Shown here: piece after piece, positions 34,284 to 42,901 of the stretch
Layout: each line of letters starts with the position of its first letter
Position numbering within the stretch: the first letter of the stretch is position 1
Source: Brevundimonas sp. SL130
GTDB lineage: Bacteria > Pseudomonadota > Alphaproteobacteria > Caulobacterales > Caulobacteraceae
Assembly (NCBI RefSeq): GCF_026625805.1
Contig: NZ_CP113064.1
Location: forward strand, 3,202,657-3,266,656
Direction: 5' to 3'
Length of the DNA: 64,000 nucleotides
Translations under genes and position numbers: made by a program
The notes under the pieces: model-generated
The model's database searches: none
What the model was told of the DNA's origin: nothing
The model's input: only the letters and a program-made list of their open reading frames with translations

Positions 34284-35059
34284 GCGCCGACGGCCGCCTC
34301 GGCAGTCCGCTGCTCGATGAGGACGAGTGGATCCTTTTGCTGGATCTCTATCTGCGACGCCACCCGGCCACAGTGTCCGCTCACGATCCTGAGCTCGAAG
34401 CGCTGAGCGCTTTGCTGTCGCGCCGCGCGACGAGGGGGTCCAAGCCGATGACCCAGTGGCGAAGCCCGGACGGGCTACGGGCCCGAACCTCTGTGTTTCG
34501 CGTGCTGGACCCCAGGGTCACGACGCCGGACACCAAGCGCACGGCGCTGTCGGACCGGGTCTGGAACCGGTTTCGCGATGATCCCCAAGGCCTGTGGTCG
34601 GCTGCAGCGGTGTCCCTGCAGGCGCTCCGGGAAGGCCGGGCCGAAGCCGACGCAATCCAGAGGCAGGACAGCCCGCAGCCAACGCGAGGACCCGGGGCGT
34701 GGGCGGGCGGCTATGCAACCGAACGGGTGGATGGTCTTCGCTGGGTCTATGTCATGCGCCTTGCGCAGAAACCCACCGGCCTGAAACTCATGGACGGCGA
34801 TTCCTTCCTCAAAATCGGGCGCTCCCATGATGTCGATGACCGCGCCCGTCAGCTGAACGCCTCATTCCCCGACGCCCTGGGGCTGAGTTGGCGACCGATC
34901 GACGCCGTTCTGATGGACACGGAAGCCGACGCCCACGCCGTCGAGCAACGCACTCTTTCAAAGCTGCATGACGCCGGTTGGAGCGCGGGCGGCGAGTTCG
35001 TTCGGGGCGATCCCGCCGCCGTAGGGGTCGTCCTGAGGGCCAGCGCCCTGGACGAATAA
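34280..35059 (+). CDS. GIY-YIG (T5orf172/MUG113-like) nuclease-domain protein
   Basis: The C-terminal ~105 residues match the T5orf172-type GIY-YIG fold: RWVYVMRLAQ, FLKIGRSHDVDDRARQLN, then an acidic-aromatic block ending GEFVRGDP. The N-terminal ~150 residues are unrecognised. The first ATG/GTG/TTG start is TTG 34337, but protein-like sequence (GRLGSPLLDEDEWILLLD) runs back to CTG 34280, which overlaps the dndE stop as CTGA, copying the ATGA overlaps of the rest of the operon. I therefore propose a CTG start (259 residues). Its role in a phosphorothioation operon is unknown; cleavage or sensing of DNA is plausible. Confidence 0.72.
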   Translation: MSADGRLGSPLLDEDEWILLLDLYLRRHPATVSAHDPELEALSALLSRRATRGSKPMTQWRSPDGLRARTSVFRVLDPRVTTPDTKRTALSDRVWNRFRDDPQGLWSAAAVSLQALREGRAEADAIQRQDSPQPTRGPGAWAGGYATERVDGLRWVYVMRLAQKPTGLKLMDGDSFLKIGRSHDVDDRARQLNASFPDALGLSWRPIDAVLMDTEADAHAVEQRTLSKLHDAGWSAGGEFVRGDPAAVGVVLRASALDE

Positions 35060-35105
35060 CGCCGCCGCTCAGGTTCATGCCCCGTCAGCCTGCCGAGCTT
35101 TCGGG

Positions 35106-35993
35106 TCAGCTCTCGAGCGCCCTGAACCGTTCGGCCGCCTCCTCCAGGAAGCTTCTCAGTTCCTCCGGGTGAAGGTTGCGCTCCTGCATCAGGATTTTCA
35201 GCGCGTGATGCGCCGCAGTGTTGAGCTTCAGACGATGCTCCAACCGATCCAGCAAGCGCTTGGTGTCGACGTAGCGGAGCAGAAACACCAGACGTTCGGC
35301 GGGGTTGACCGGAGCCGCCGCGCGCAGGGCGGCGACATGACCCTCGACCTCCGCGGCGATGGCCTTGTCCTCGTCCGTTCCGGCCGCGATCGCCGATTGA
35401 CAAGTCTGGATGATATGCGCCGCCTTATCGTCACGGAAATAGCGCGGATCACACGCCCTGCCGCCCTTGTGCCAGGCGGCGAAGTAAGGCGTCGCTTCCA
35501 GAAGCGCCTCGCATTCCTCAAGGGCCTTGGTCAGGGCCGAGGCCATCTCCGTCGCCCCGGCGGGCAGGGGTTTGCGTTGCACGCCCACCCAAGGGCCCAT
35601 CAGTTGGGGCTCAAGCAGGTAGGCTTCTATTTCCCAGAGAGAGGCCACCTTGACGTCCTCGTCGCCACTGGCTCCATCGAGGGCGGCCGGATCGGTCGAG
35701 AACAACAGGTCCCATTTCCACAACCGGTGCAGGCTGTCCCTGTCGAGAACGCCCAGTGCGGGGATGTCTTGATCCCAGCTGTATCGGACGGCTGGCGCGA
35801 CCGCGGTGCACCCGCCTCCAAAGTTACCGACGTCCTCGGCCGGCATGAATTCGAACTCCGCCTGGAGATCCTCAAACCATGATTTGAAGAGTTCGACGTC
35901 AGAGGCGCCTTCCAGGATGACTCTCGGCAAGCCACGCGCATGGGCGAGGAACTGCTCGCTGGAGCTGAAGCTCTCGAGTTCCGCGACGTTCAC
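35106..35993 (-). CDS. DUF4435 TOPRIM-like protein (AriB/OLD-type nuclease candidate)
   Basis: A 295-residue protein with a TOPRIM pattern: Glu28 in VILEGASDVELF, the DxD pair at 84-86 in GVLDRDSL, and EIEAYLLEP at 121-129. The second half is helical. DUF4435 proteins pair with an ABC-type ATPase in PARIS (AriB with AriA) and resemble OLD nucleases; in PARIS, AriB is the toxic tRNA-cutting effector. Here the ATPase gene lies immediately upstream with a four-base overlap. It is the last gene of the leftward five-gene operon and converges on the GIY-YIG gene across 46 bases. Function inferred. Confidence 0.78.
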   Translation of the reverse strand: MNVAELESFSSSEQFLAHARGLPRVILEGASDVELFKSWFEDLQAEFEFMPAEDVGNFGGGCTAVAPAVRYSWDQDIPALGVLDRDSLHRLWKWDLLFSTDPAALDGASGDEDVKVASLWEIEAYLLEPQLMGPWVGVQRKPLPAGATEMASALTKALEECEALLEATPYFAAWHKGGRACDPRYFRDDKAAHIIQTCQSAIAAGTDEDKAIAAEVEGHVAALRAAAPVNPAERLVFLLRYVDTKRLLDRLEHRLKLNTAAHHALKILMQERNLHPEELRSFLEEAAERFRALES

Positions 35994-37141
35994 TTCGAAA
36001 TCCGGTACCGCGGCTTGATGAGGGCGGCTCCTTTCGACAGGCGCGCCTCGGCCTTGAACGGGTTGATGAACCGGAAGATTTCCTTCTGATGGCTTGTCAT
36101 GAAGAAGCTAAGCCCTGGATGTTCACGCGCCCAGTCCTTCAGCACAGCCGTCAGGCGGCGCTGGAACACGACGTGAAGATGTTGCTCGACCTCGTCGATC
36201 AGGACGATTGTCGAGCCTGACATATGGCTGGCGATGCGCACCACGAGCTGTACCAGCTGTCGTTCGCCGCTGCTGAGTTCATGCAGACGGTGCGTCGCCC
36301 CGTTCTCCCGCACTTTGACTGGCACGATAAGCCGCTCGCGATCGACGGCCTGCAGTGCCTTGCGGCCAGTGAAGACCAGCCGCGTCACCAGGTCCAAACA
36401 CCGGCTCGCGCGGTCGTCCGCGAGCCAGCTGAACCAGACGAACAGATTGTCGAGCGATTCCGACCAGTGTTCGCCGTCCGTATCGAACTTGCGCGCCGGT
36501 GCATAGGCCAGCAGGTCGGGGCGGACCACGCCCTCCTCCGTCGGCGGTCTACGGATGCCCCGGTTGGATGGGAAGTAGAGCACTGTGGGAAAGCCGGCCA
36601 CGCCCTCGAACAGGTCCATCGAGGGCTGGCCCACATGGGCGATCACCGCGTTGTGGAAAGCGATCGCGATGGCGTCGGAAGTGGGCGAGCGTGTCACGCC
36701 TTCGCCGACACCGGCCTGGTGGAAGCGCAGGACGACAGCTTCGTCCGCCTCCGCGCGCCGTAGATCTTCCTCTGTTGGTCGGTTCAGGAGTCCCGGAGCT
36801 CCGGCGACGATAGACAAAAGATAGGATCGGGCCCGGTGACCATCGTCGAGGACGATGCGAGCGTCGATTTGCACACCGCCCTTTTCACTGTCCAGAGCCG
36901 CCATGCCGTAGCCTTCGGGCCAGGCCGACCGCTCAAGCAGTTTCATGATCCTGTAGATGGCCTCGAGGATCGTGGTCTTCCCCGCGCCGTTGGGTCCCAT
37001 CATCAGATAGAGGTCATTGGGCACGCCCTCCTCGTTGACGAACGACAGGGACGTCAGGCCCCGAAGCGGGCCCACGTCGGCGAGGTGCAGGCCAACCAAG
37101 GAAAACTGGGTGGGTCGCAAGTTCAGGAGCGTGTCCGTCAT
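35990..37141 (-). CDS. ABC-type AAA ATPase (AriA/OLD-like)
   Basis: A 383-residue ATPase with Walker A GPNGAGKTT (49-57), the ABC signature LSSGERQLVQLV near 289, Walker B STIVLIDEVEQHL near 315 and the H-loop FFMTSHQKEIF near 350. There is no long coiled coil. In gene order and domain type it matches AriA of PARIS or the ATPase of OLD-like systems. It overlaps the FtsK-type gene upstream and the TOPRIM gene downstream by four bases each. It probably senses a trigger and controls the TOPRIM partner. Confidence 0.8.
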   Translation of the reverse strand: MTDTLLNLRPTQFSLVGLHLADVGPLRGLTSLSFVNEEGVPNDLYLMMGPNGAGKTTILEAIYRIMKLLERSAWPEGYGMAALDSEKGGVQIDARIVLDDGHRARSYLLSIVAGAPGLLNRPTEEDLRRAEADEAVVLRFHQAGVGEGVTRSPTSDAIAIAFHNAVIAHVGQPSMDLFEGVAGFPTVLYFPSNRGIRRPPTEEGVVRPDLLAYAPARKFDTDGEHWSESLDNLFVWFSWLADDRASRCLDLVTRLVFTGRKALQAVDRERLIVPVKVRENGATHRLHELSSGERQLVQLVVRIASHMSGSTIVLIDEVEQHLHVVFQRRLTAVLKDWAREHPGLSFFMTSHQKEIFRFINPFKAEARLSKGAALIKPRYRISK

Positions 37142-38658
37142 TGTGCGTTCGCCACCGCGACCGCGGACCTGATGTCCTGGCTCGTGACCTGAGCCCCATG
37201 GACGCGCACCGGCTCTCGGCCGACCAACTTGACTAGCATGTCGCCCCTCATCAGCAGGTTCTCCGCTCCCGCCTCGTCGAGAATGATACGACTATCGGTT
37301 GCCTTCTGAACAGTGAGCGCGATCCGGCTGGGGATGTTGGAGCGCAGCAATCCAGGGAAGGTCGCGGCCTCTGGCCTCTGTGTCGCCAGGATCAGGTGGA
37401 TGCCGACCGCCCTGGCCTTCTGGGCCAGCCGGACCAGAGGCTCCTCAGCCCCGGTCTTGCCCATTAGAAAGTCTGCCAGTTCGTCTATGACCACCACAAT
37501 CCGGCGCATCGCTGATCCTGCGGCCATAGCCTCGGCGATGTTCCGGGCGCCAAACTCGCGAAGCTCGTTCTGTCGTTGGTCCATCTCCTGAGCGAGCCGC
37601 TTCAGCAGACCGACCGCGTCGCCCATGTCGGTGACGACCTTGCCCTCGCGCAGACGGACACAGCCGTCATAGTCCGTATAATCCACGCCCTTGGGATCGA
37701 TGATCACCAGTTCCGGGGTTTCCCGCGACATCAAGAGGGACAGCATCAGAGCGTTCAGGCAGACGCTTTTTCCGCTTCCTGTCGCGCCCGCGACGAAGAG
37801 ATGCGGCGCCTCGGCGAGATCGAAGACGAAGGGGGTGTTTAGGATATCGACGCCAGGGGAGACGGCCAGTCCGCGCGTCACGCCGGTGAGTTCCGCGCGG
37901 ACCGAAGCCCACGGCACATTGCGCCAGGTAGCGCTCGGCCGGGGCACGTCTAGGACCACGCGACGCTCGCCCTGTTCGCGAGACAGGACGAGGCCGCCTG
38001 ACGCCAGTCCGATAGCGAAGGCGAGATCGCCCAGACGTTTGCGGAGCCGCTCGAAGTCCTCCACGCCGCCCAGGACGAGTGGATATCGCGTCAGACGCGG
38101 CCCCAGTACCGGTTCGCCGACAGGATCGGCGCCGACGCCGATCTGGTCGAGCCCGCGGGCGATGGAGGGCCATCCCACTACGAAGGCACCTTCGGCGTCG
38201 TCGGCGTCGATGGGGGCGGCTCCCTGGTAAAGCTCATCTAGCAGCCAGTCGTGGAAACTTCTTCCGGGAGCCCAGCTTGATCCGATGATCTCGAGCCCCC
38301 GACGGGCGTGACGCTGCAACAGGTCGATGTATCGATCTTGGTCCGCAAACACGTCCACGCCGTGCTTGACGGTCAAAAGCAGCATAATGGCGTCGTCATA
38401 GTCGGGATCGGCTGGCCCGGTTGAAACTGGATCGGCGCGTTGCCCGGCTCCAGTGACCTGACGGAGATGAAGCTCGCTGGCCCGGAGTCGGCTTGGTGGC
38501 ACCTTGAAGCGCTCGCCCGGATCCTCGTCGATCTGAAGCGATCGTGCGACCGCGAAACGGACAGGCCACCACATAAAACCGGAGTCCTGTCCGAGCCCCT
38601 CGCTCAGAATCCGTTCGAACAGGGTCTTCTCGTCTTCGGTAAAGAATAGTCTATCCAT
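37138..38658 (-). CDS. FtsK/HerA-type DNA translocase ATPase
   Basis: A 506-residue protein. The first ~260 residues are unrecognised (start MDRLFFTEDEKTLFERIL). The C-terminal half is an FtsK/SpoIIIE motor: Walker A FVAGATGSGKSVCLNAL near 290, IIDPKGVDYTDY, Walker B VVVIDELADFLMG near 388, HLILATQRPEAATFPGLLRS and a final FGREPVRVHG-like block. It lacks membrane segments, so it is not cell-division FtsK. DptH of standard dnd restriction also has a HerA/FtsK motor but is far larger. It overlaps the SMC-like gene by eight bases. Confidence 0.82.
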   Translation of the reverse strand: MDRLFFTEDEKTLFERILSEGLGQDSGFMWWPVRFAVARSLQIDEDPGERFKVPPSRLRASELHLRQVTGAGQRADPVSTGPADPDYDDAIMLLLTVKHGVDVFADQDRYIDLLQRHARRGLEIIGSSWAPGRSFHDWLLDELYQGAAPIDADDAEGAFVVGWPSIARGLDQIGVGADPVGEPVLGPRLTRYPLVLGGVEDFERLRKRLGDLAFAIGLASGGLVLSREQGERRVVLDVPRPSATWRNVPWASVRAELTGVTRGLAVSPGVDILNTPFVFDLAEAPHLFVAGATGSGKSVCLNALMLSLLMSRETPELVIIDPKGVDYTDYDGCVRLREGKVVTDMGDAVGLLKRLAQEMDQRQNELREFGARNIAEAMAAGSAMRRIVVVIDELADFLMGKTGAEEPLVRLAQKARAVGIHLILATQRPEAATFPGLLRSNIPSRIALTVQKATDSRIILDEAGAENLLMRGDMLVKLVGREPVRVHGAQVTSQDIRSAVAVANAQ

Positions 38659-40711
38659 GGTCCGACCCCGTCCTGCGCTGACGTGTCACGTCTTCGATCC
38701 TGGCGCTCACGCTTCCATCGTTGCGTATCTCGTATCGGCGCGCGATCCGGCTGTTCAGTCGGGCGAAGTCGTCCTCTGTCAATTCCGAGTTGGTCGGAAG
38801 CACCACGAGCGGCATACCGGCTTCCGGGAAATAATCGCTCATAAGGATTTCGCGGTTTTCGCGATCAATGCGCCCCAGCGGTGTGTCGATGATGACTGGC
38901 AGAGGCAGTTTGGTCTCCTCCTTTAGGGCCCATAACATGCTCATGGCCGCCAGCTGGCGCATGCCAGCCGACAGGCTGTAACGCGCTACAGGGTCACCAA
39001 ACTCGTCGATGTAGGTCATGCCGAATTGCTCGTCCAACCGTACGGATTTCACGAGCTGGGTCGGCCCCAGAAGAATGGCGACCTTGGCTTGAAGGCGCGC
39101 CTCGACCGAAGCCCGGATCTGGCGACGCCGCTCGTCCTTGTAGGATTCAAGCGCCCGCTTGGTCCGAACCGCCGTCTGGTAGGCGGCATTAAGTTTCACG
39201 ACATGGTCGAACCGTTCGTAGAGCCGTTTGACGTCATCGGCGTGCTGTGCCTGCTCTCTGCGCGCCTTGGTCTCATCGAGCGTCAGAGTGGCGATCTGAC
39301 CCACGCGATCGCGGATGACCGTCTCCAATCCCTCCAGTTCGACCGTGAGTTCGGCATATCGCTCCCGGGATTCCTCCGAGGTGATGTCAGATTCTTCGAG
39401 TTCGCGCTCCAGGCTCGTCTGATCGTGCGTTAGCTGACGCATGCGCTGCAGCAGGGAGGCCTGGGACGCGACGATGGTGTCGCCGGTCTGACTCCAGACG
39501 AGGAAGCGATCGCGCAGGGCGCGAAGCTTGCGCGGGCTCAACGAGGCGAACAGCGGGTTCTCCGGACGGCCGTCGTCCAATCCGCCTTCTGTGAGCCCTC
39601 GCCGCACTGCGTCTCGCACGATGGCTTTGCGCGGTTCGTCCGCCACCAGCGACGGGTCTACGTCCATCAGGGCGGACACCACGGCGTCCGGGGCGGTCCG
39701 ATGAACCCTTGTCGCGACGTCGACGTCAGCGCCACCCTCCAGTTGGGCTTCGAGAAGATCGAAGGCGCGTCGGGCCATCGCCAGATTGGCGATTGCGGGT
39801 GCCTCGACCGGCAAAGTGCTGGCGATCTGATAGCTCAGCCGCGCCTGTTCTTCCTTCAGCAAAGTGATGCGGTCTTCCAGGCGGCGCCGCTCCTCCTCGG
39901 ATAGGCCGTTTCGCAAGGCCGCCCGTTCGATTTCCAACCGAAGGCGCGTGCGGTCGAGATCCGCGACCTCTTCCTCGAACTCGATCCGCTGTCGCTGCGC
40001 CGCGTCGCCCGTCAATCGGGCCGTCCGCTCGGCTCCCTCGGCCTGCGCGATCTGAGTGCGGACCGTTTCTGGAATGCCCACCTTGCGCCGCTCGCGGCCA
40101 TAGACGTCGATCTCCCGCGTTAGATGGGACACAAAATACAGCCCCAGAAGCCGCTCGATTTCAGCGCGCTCCCGACCGACCTCCGCATCGGCGAGCGACT
40201 GGATTTGTTCGCCATCGAAAAAGAAGAAGGACAAGATTTCGCGAGGAGCCCACGCCTGCAGGTATTGCTTGGCTTCGACGCCCTCGAGGCGACGATGGCC
40301 TAGGACGACCGTCACCTGCTCCTTGTAGTCCGTCCCGCCCTTGAGCGGAAAATATACGCGTTCTGCTCGACAGGCTTGCTCGTCGTCGGAGGTCCAGCTG
40401 AGCGCCACGCGAGCTGGCTCCTCCGTCGCGCGCGCCAGGATATTGAAGACTCCGAACCATCGTCCCTGCTGGCCCGTCACGAAGGCCTTCGGCGTGAGCG
40501 GCGTGGCTTCGCCGAAACCGACCCTGAGCATTCGGGGATCATCTGTCCCCACGAACAACAGCTTCATGGCGTTGAGCAGGCTGGTCTTGCCATGACCATT
40601 CCTCCCCTGAACCACGACGATGTTCTTCTCGGGCGTGCAGTCGGAGAGACGAATTTCGCTTCGACCGCGATAGGCGAAGATATTCTCGAGTTCGATCAAC
40701 TCGAATTTCAC
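38651..40711 (-). CDS. DndD-like SMC ATPase, second copy
   Basis: A 686-residue protein built like DndD: N-terminal half-ATPase with Walker A GRNGHGKTS (36-44) and FFFFDGEQIQSLAD, coiled coils through the middle, and a C-terminal half with SLSAGMRQLAAMSMLWAL and Walker B PVIIDTPLGRIDREN near 615. It resembles the dndD product at 31825-33831 in layout, but the sequences differ widely and it is in another operon without dndC or dndE. It likely serves the effector rather than the modification step; this is inference. It overlaps the small gene upstream by four bases. Confidence 0.8.
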   Translation of the reverse strand: MKFELIELENIFAYRGRSEIRLSDCTPEKNIVVVQGRNGHGKTSLLNAMKLLFVGTDDPRMLRVGFGEATPLTPKAFVTGQQGRWFGVFNILARATEEPARVALSWTSDDEQACRAERVYFPLKGGTDYKEQVTVVLGHRRLEGVEAKQYLQAWAPREILSFFFFDGEQIQSLADAEVGRERAEIERLLGLYFVSHLTREIDVYGRERRKVGIPETVRTQIAQAEGAERTARLTGDAAQRQRIEFEEEVADLDRTRLRLEIERAALRNGLSEEERRRLEDRITLLKEEQARLSYQIASTLPVEAPAIANLAMARRAFDLLEAQLEGGADVDVATRVHRTAPDAVVSALMDVDPSLVADEPRKAIVRDAVRRGLTEGGLDDGRPENPLFASLSPRKLRALRDRFLVWSQTGDTIVASQASLLQRMRQLTHDQTSLERELEESDITSEESRERYAELTVELEGLETVIRDRVGQIATLTLDETKARREQAQHADDVKRLYERFDHVVKLNAAYQTAVRTKRALESYKDERRRQIRASVEARLQAKVAILLGPTQLVKSVRLDEQFGMTYIDEFGDPVARYSLSAGMRQLAAMSMLWALKEETKLPLPVIIDTPLGRIDRENREILMSDYFPEAGMPLVVLPTNSELTEDDFARLNSRIARRYEIRNDGSVSARIEDVTRQRRTGSDHG

Positions 40712-40941
40712 CGCTTGGCCTCCTTGGCCTTCAGGTCTTCGTTCGCCGCAGCATCGAGAATCTGGGTCACGCGGCGTCCGAACTTCGTGCGCTCGCCGGG
40801 GACCGTGAAGTCCGGGAATTCATCCTCCAATGCCAACAGCGACTGCAGCGTCTTCCGGCCGATCTCGTTGCGATCTGCCGCGCGGGCGATGAGCGCCGCC
40901 ATTTCATCCGTGTTCGTCAACTTGTGATCGCCCCCATGCAC
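40708..40941 (-). CDS. Small protein leading the effector operon, 77 aa
   Basis: A 77-residue, mostly helical protein (LTNTDEMAALIARAADRNEI, RKTLQSLLALEDEFPDF) with a basic Lys-rich end. It opens the leftward operon and overlaps the DndD-like gene by four bases. No family recognised. A small ORF directly before an SMC ATPase also occurs in the modification operon (31650-31835), so both SMC proteins may use a small partner; the two small proteins show no convincing similarity. The start could also be the downstream ATG of DEMAAL. Confidence 0.62.
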   Translation of the reverse strand: MHGGDHKLTNTDEMAALIARAADRNEIGRKTLQSLLALEDEFPDFTVPGERTKFGRRVTQILDAAANEDLKAKEAKR

Positions 40942-41165
40942 GCCCTTAGCCGCTATAACCTACTAGGCGTTGAAGCCAAACTTTGTCGCGTAATCCAAGA
41001 GTCTCGGCCGCCCGCGGTTTCGAATAAAATCCGGACAGCGTGGGATGAGGTCCAGATCGGACAACCGGGATGGGTTGTGAGCAAGGCGAACCCATCCTGC
41101 GATCACAGCCCTGGGTTGACGGTCAAATTCCGATCGACTACCGGACTTAGGGTTTCGGGGGTTGA
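40942..41165. promoter_or_regulatory. Divergent promoter region with inverted repeat
   Basis: This region lies between the leftward effector operon and the rightward GIY-YIG/dndB operon. At 41068-41097 a perfect inverted repeat GGATGGGTT-N12-AACCCATCC could bind a dimeric regulator controlling both directions. DndB, encoded downstream, is a plausible ligand because DndB-type proteins repress dnd transcription. No promoter elements can be named with confidence. Confidence 0.5.
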
Positions 41166-41648
41166 ATGGACGCGTTTCTGCAGAGTTTAGCGGAAGGGGA
41201 GCAGCGGCTAGTTAAATGCCAGCCCATGCCGTCGCGATGGATGGCTTTCGCGGCCAAGCATCCGTTTACCTGGACCCACGTACCCTTTTCGGCCGCTACG
41301 GGCGAGCAGGTTCCTCAGGAGCCCGGCTTCTACTGTTTTTTCGTTGGGCTTCCGCCCGCGTCTCTGCCGCCGATCGGTTTTCCCCTTTATGTCGGTAAGA
41401 CCGAGCGGACTCTACGAACGCGATTTCGCGAATATGTCCGGGAAAAGGACGACGACGAGGGTCGTGTTCGCGCGCGCAAGTTTTTGAAGGTCTTCGAGGG
41501 AGAGCTCTATTTCTCCTTCACAGTTTTTCGCGGCACGCCCGCAGAGGTCAAGGCGATCGAAACCGAACTCCATAACGCCCTGATGCCAGCCTACAGTGAT
41601 ATAGGATACGATGCTGACGTCCGGGAAGCGAGGCAGGCATGGCAGTGA
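41166..41648 (+). CDS. GIY-YIG nuclease-like protein
   Basis: A 160-residue protein. The GIY-YIG core runs from about residue 54: GFYCFFV, LYVGKTERTLRTRFREYV (conserved Gly77, Arg84), and IETELHNALMPAYS near 131 with the metal-binding Glu. The N-terminal 50 residues are Trp/Pro-rich and unrecognised. It overlaps dndB by ten bases, so the two are co-expressed. It is a different subtype from the GIY-YIG protein at 34280-35059. It might cut unmodified or modified DNA; that is inference from fold and context. Confidence 0.8.
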   Translation: MDAFLQSLAEGEQRLVKCQPMPSRWMAFAAKHPFTWTHVPFSAATGEQVPQEPGFYCFFVGLPPASLPPIGFPLYVGKTERTLRTRFREYVREKDDDEGRVRARKFLKVFEGELYFSFTVFRGTPAEVKAIETELHNALMPAYSDIGYDADVREARQAWQ

Positions 41649-42901
41649 ACGGACAGCTCTTTCTTCCAGCCCTCCAAGGCGCGTTCGGGGACTGGACCTA
41701 CTACACGGCACTGATGAACCTGTCGGATCTGGTCGCCAGGGTTGGGTATGCCAGTCAAATTCAATCGAACGACAAGCTAAGCGACCTAATGCAACGAGCT
41801 CTGGATGATCAGGGGCGTGGCGCGGACATCGCCCGCTATCTGGAGGCGACCCCCGCCCGTTTTTTCAACGCCCTCGTCGTCGGCGTCCAAGGCGGAGCGC
41901 CTTCATGGCATCCCTTCGGCCTCTCATCGTCACTCGCGGATCACGACCTCGGCACCGTAATCGAACGCGACCAGGACCTCGTCGGCTATCTCCAGCTTCG
42001 CGGCGATGAGACGCTGTTTGCCTTGGATGGCCAGCATCGACTGTCGGGGATACGGACCGCACTGAATGACGGCGTGAAGATTGAAAATGAGAAGGTCTCC
42101 GTCATCTTCGTGCCCCACATCCCAACGGTCGAGGGCCTGCGTCGGACGCGAGGCCTGTTCATCTCGCTCAACAAGAAGGTCGTTCCGGTCAAGCGAAAGG
42201 ACATTATCATCCTTGACGAGGTCGATCTTCCGGCCATCATCACCCGGCAGCTCCTCGACGAACACCCATGGTTCAGCCGAGGGCAGGTCGATTTCGATCG
42301 TTTCGGCAACGCCTTACCCGCCACATCGGATGCTTGGACCACGATCGGGAATTTCTACGATGTAAACAAGGCTGTCATTGGCTCGGTGATCGAGGGACGG
42401 CGCGCAGAAGAACTCAAGGACGCCGAGCGGAACCGGCTGCCGGATGATCGGATCGCCTTCTACAAGGACGGCGTAATAGACTTCTACAAGCGCCTCGCCG
42501 CACTGGATCCAATTCTCAAGTCCGCGTTCGAAGGCAATGATGTCAGCAACGTGTGTCGAGCCGCCCGAACCTCCGATAGCCCCCATCTTCTGTTTCGCCC
42601 TGTCGGTCTTAAAATGATTGTTCGCACTGCGGCGGAACTGCGCAAGTCGAAGTCCGTCGCGTCTACCTTCAAGGAGCTCGGACGCGTCCCGATCCTGATG
42701 GATGAGAAACCGTTCTCGGAGACAATCTGGGACACAGATCGCGATCGGATGGACAACAAGGGCGAGTCTCTAGGCACAAGACTGCTGGCCTACATGCTTG
42801 GGCTGTCCGCCGCAGACGAGAAGCTGCGTCAAAGTTACGCTGATTGGCGCGGCGTCGAGCGGGAGGGGGTGCGGCTTCCGAACCGGTTTCCGCCTGCGTG
42901 A
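41639..42901 (+). CDS. dndB: DndB, DGQHR-domain regulator
   Basis: A 420-residue protein with the hallmark DGQHR motif at residues 130-134 (FALDGQHRLSGI) and the following FISLNKKVVPVKRKD and LLDEHPWFSR. DndB proteins are ParB/Srx-fold factors that repress dnd transcription and influence modification frequency. It is unusual here in lying about 6.6 kb from the end of the dndACDE operon, beyond the convergent effector operon, and in a two-gene unit with a GIY-YIG nuclease. Confidence 0.86.
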   Translation: MAVNGQLFLPALQGAFGDWTYYTALMNLSDLVARVGYASQIQSNDKLSDLMQRALDDQGRGADIARYLEATPARFFNALVVGVQGGAPSWHPFGLSSSLADHDLGTVIERDQDLVGYLQLRGDETLFALDGQHRLSGIRTALNDGVKIENEKVSVIFVPHIPTVEGLRRTRGLFISLNKKVVPVKRKDIIILDEVDLPAIITRQLLDEHPWFSRGQVDFDRFGNALPATSDAWTTIGNFYDVNKAVIGSVIEGRRAEELKDAERNRLPDDRIAFYKDGVIDFYKRLAALDPILKSAFEGNDVSNVCRAARTSDSPHLLFRPVGLKMIVRTAAELRKSKSVASTFKELGRVPILMDEKPFSETIWDTDRDRMDNKGESLGTRLLAYMLGLSAADEKLRQSYADWRGVEREGVRLPNRFPPA

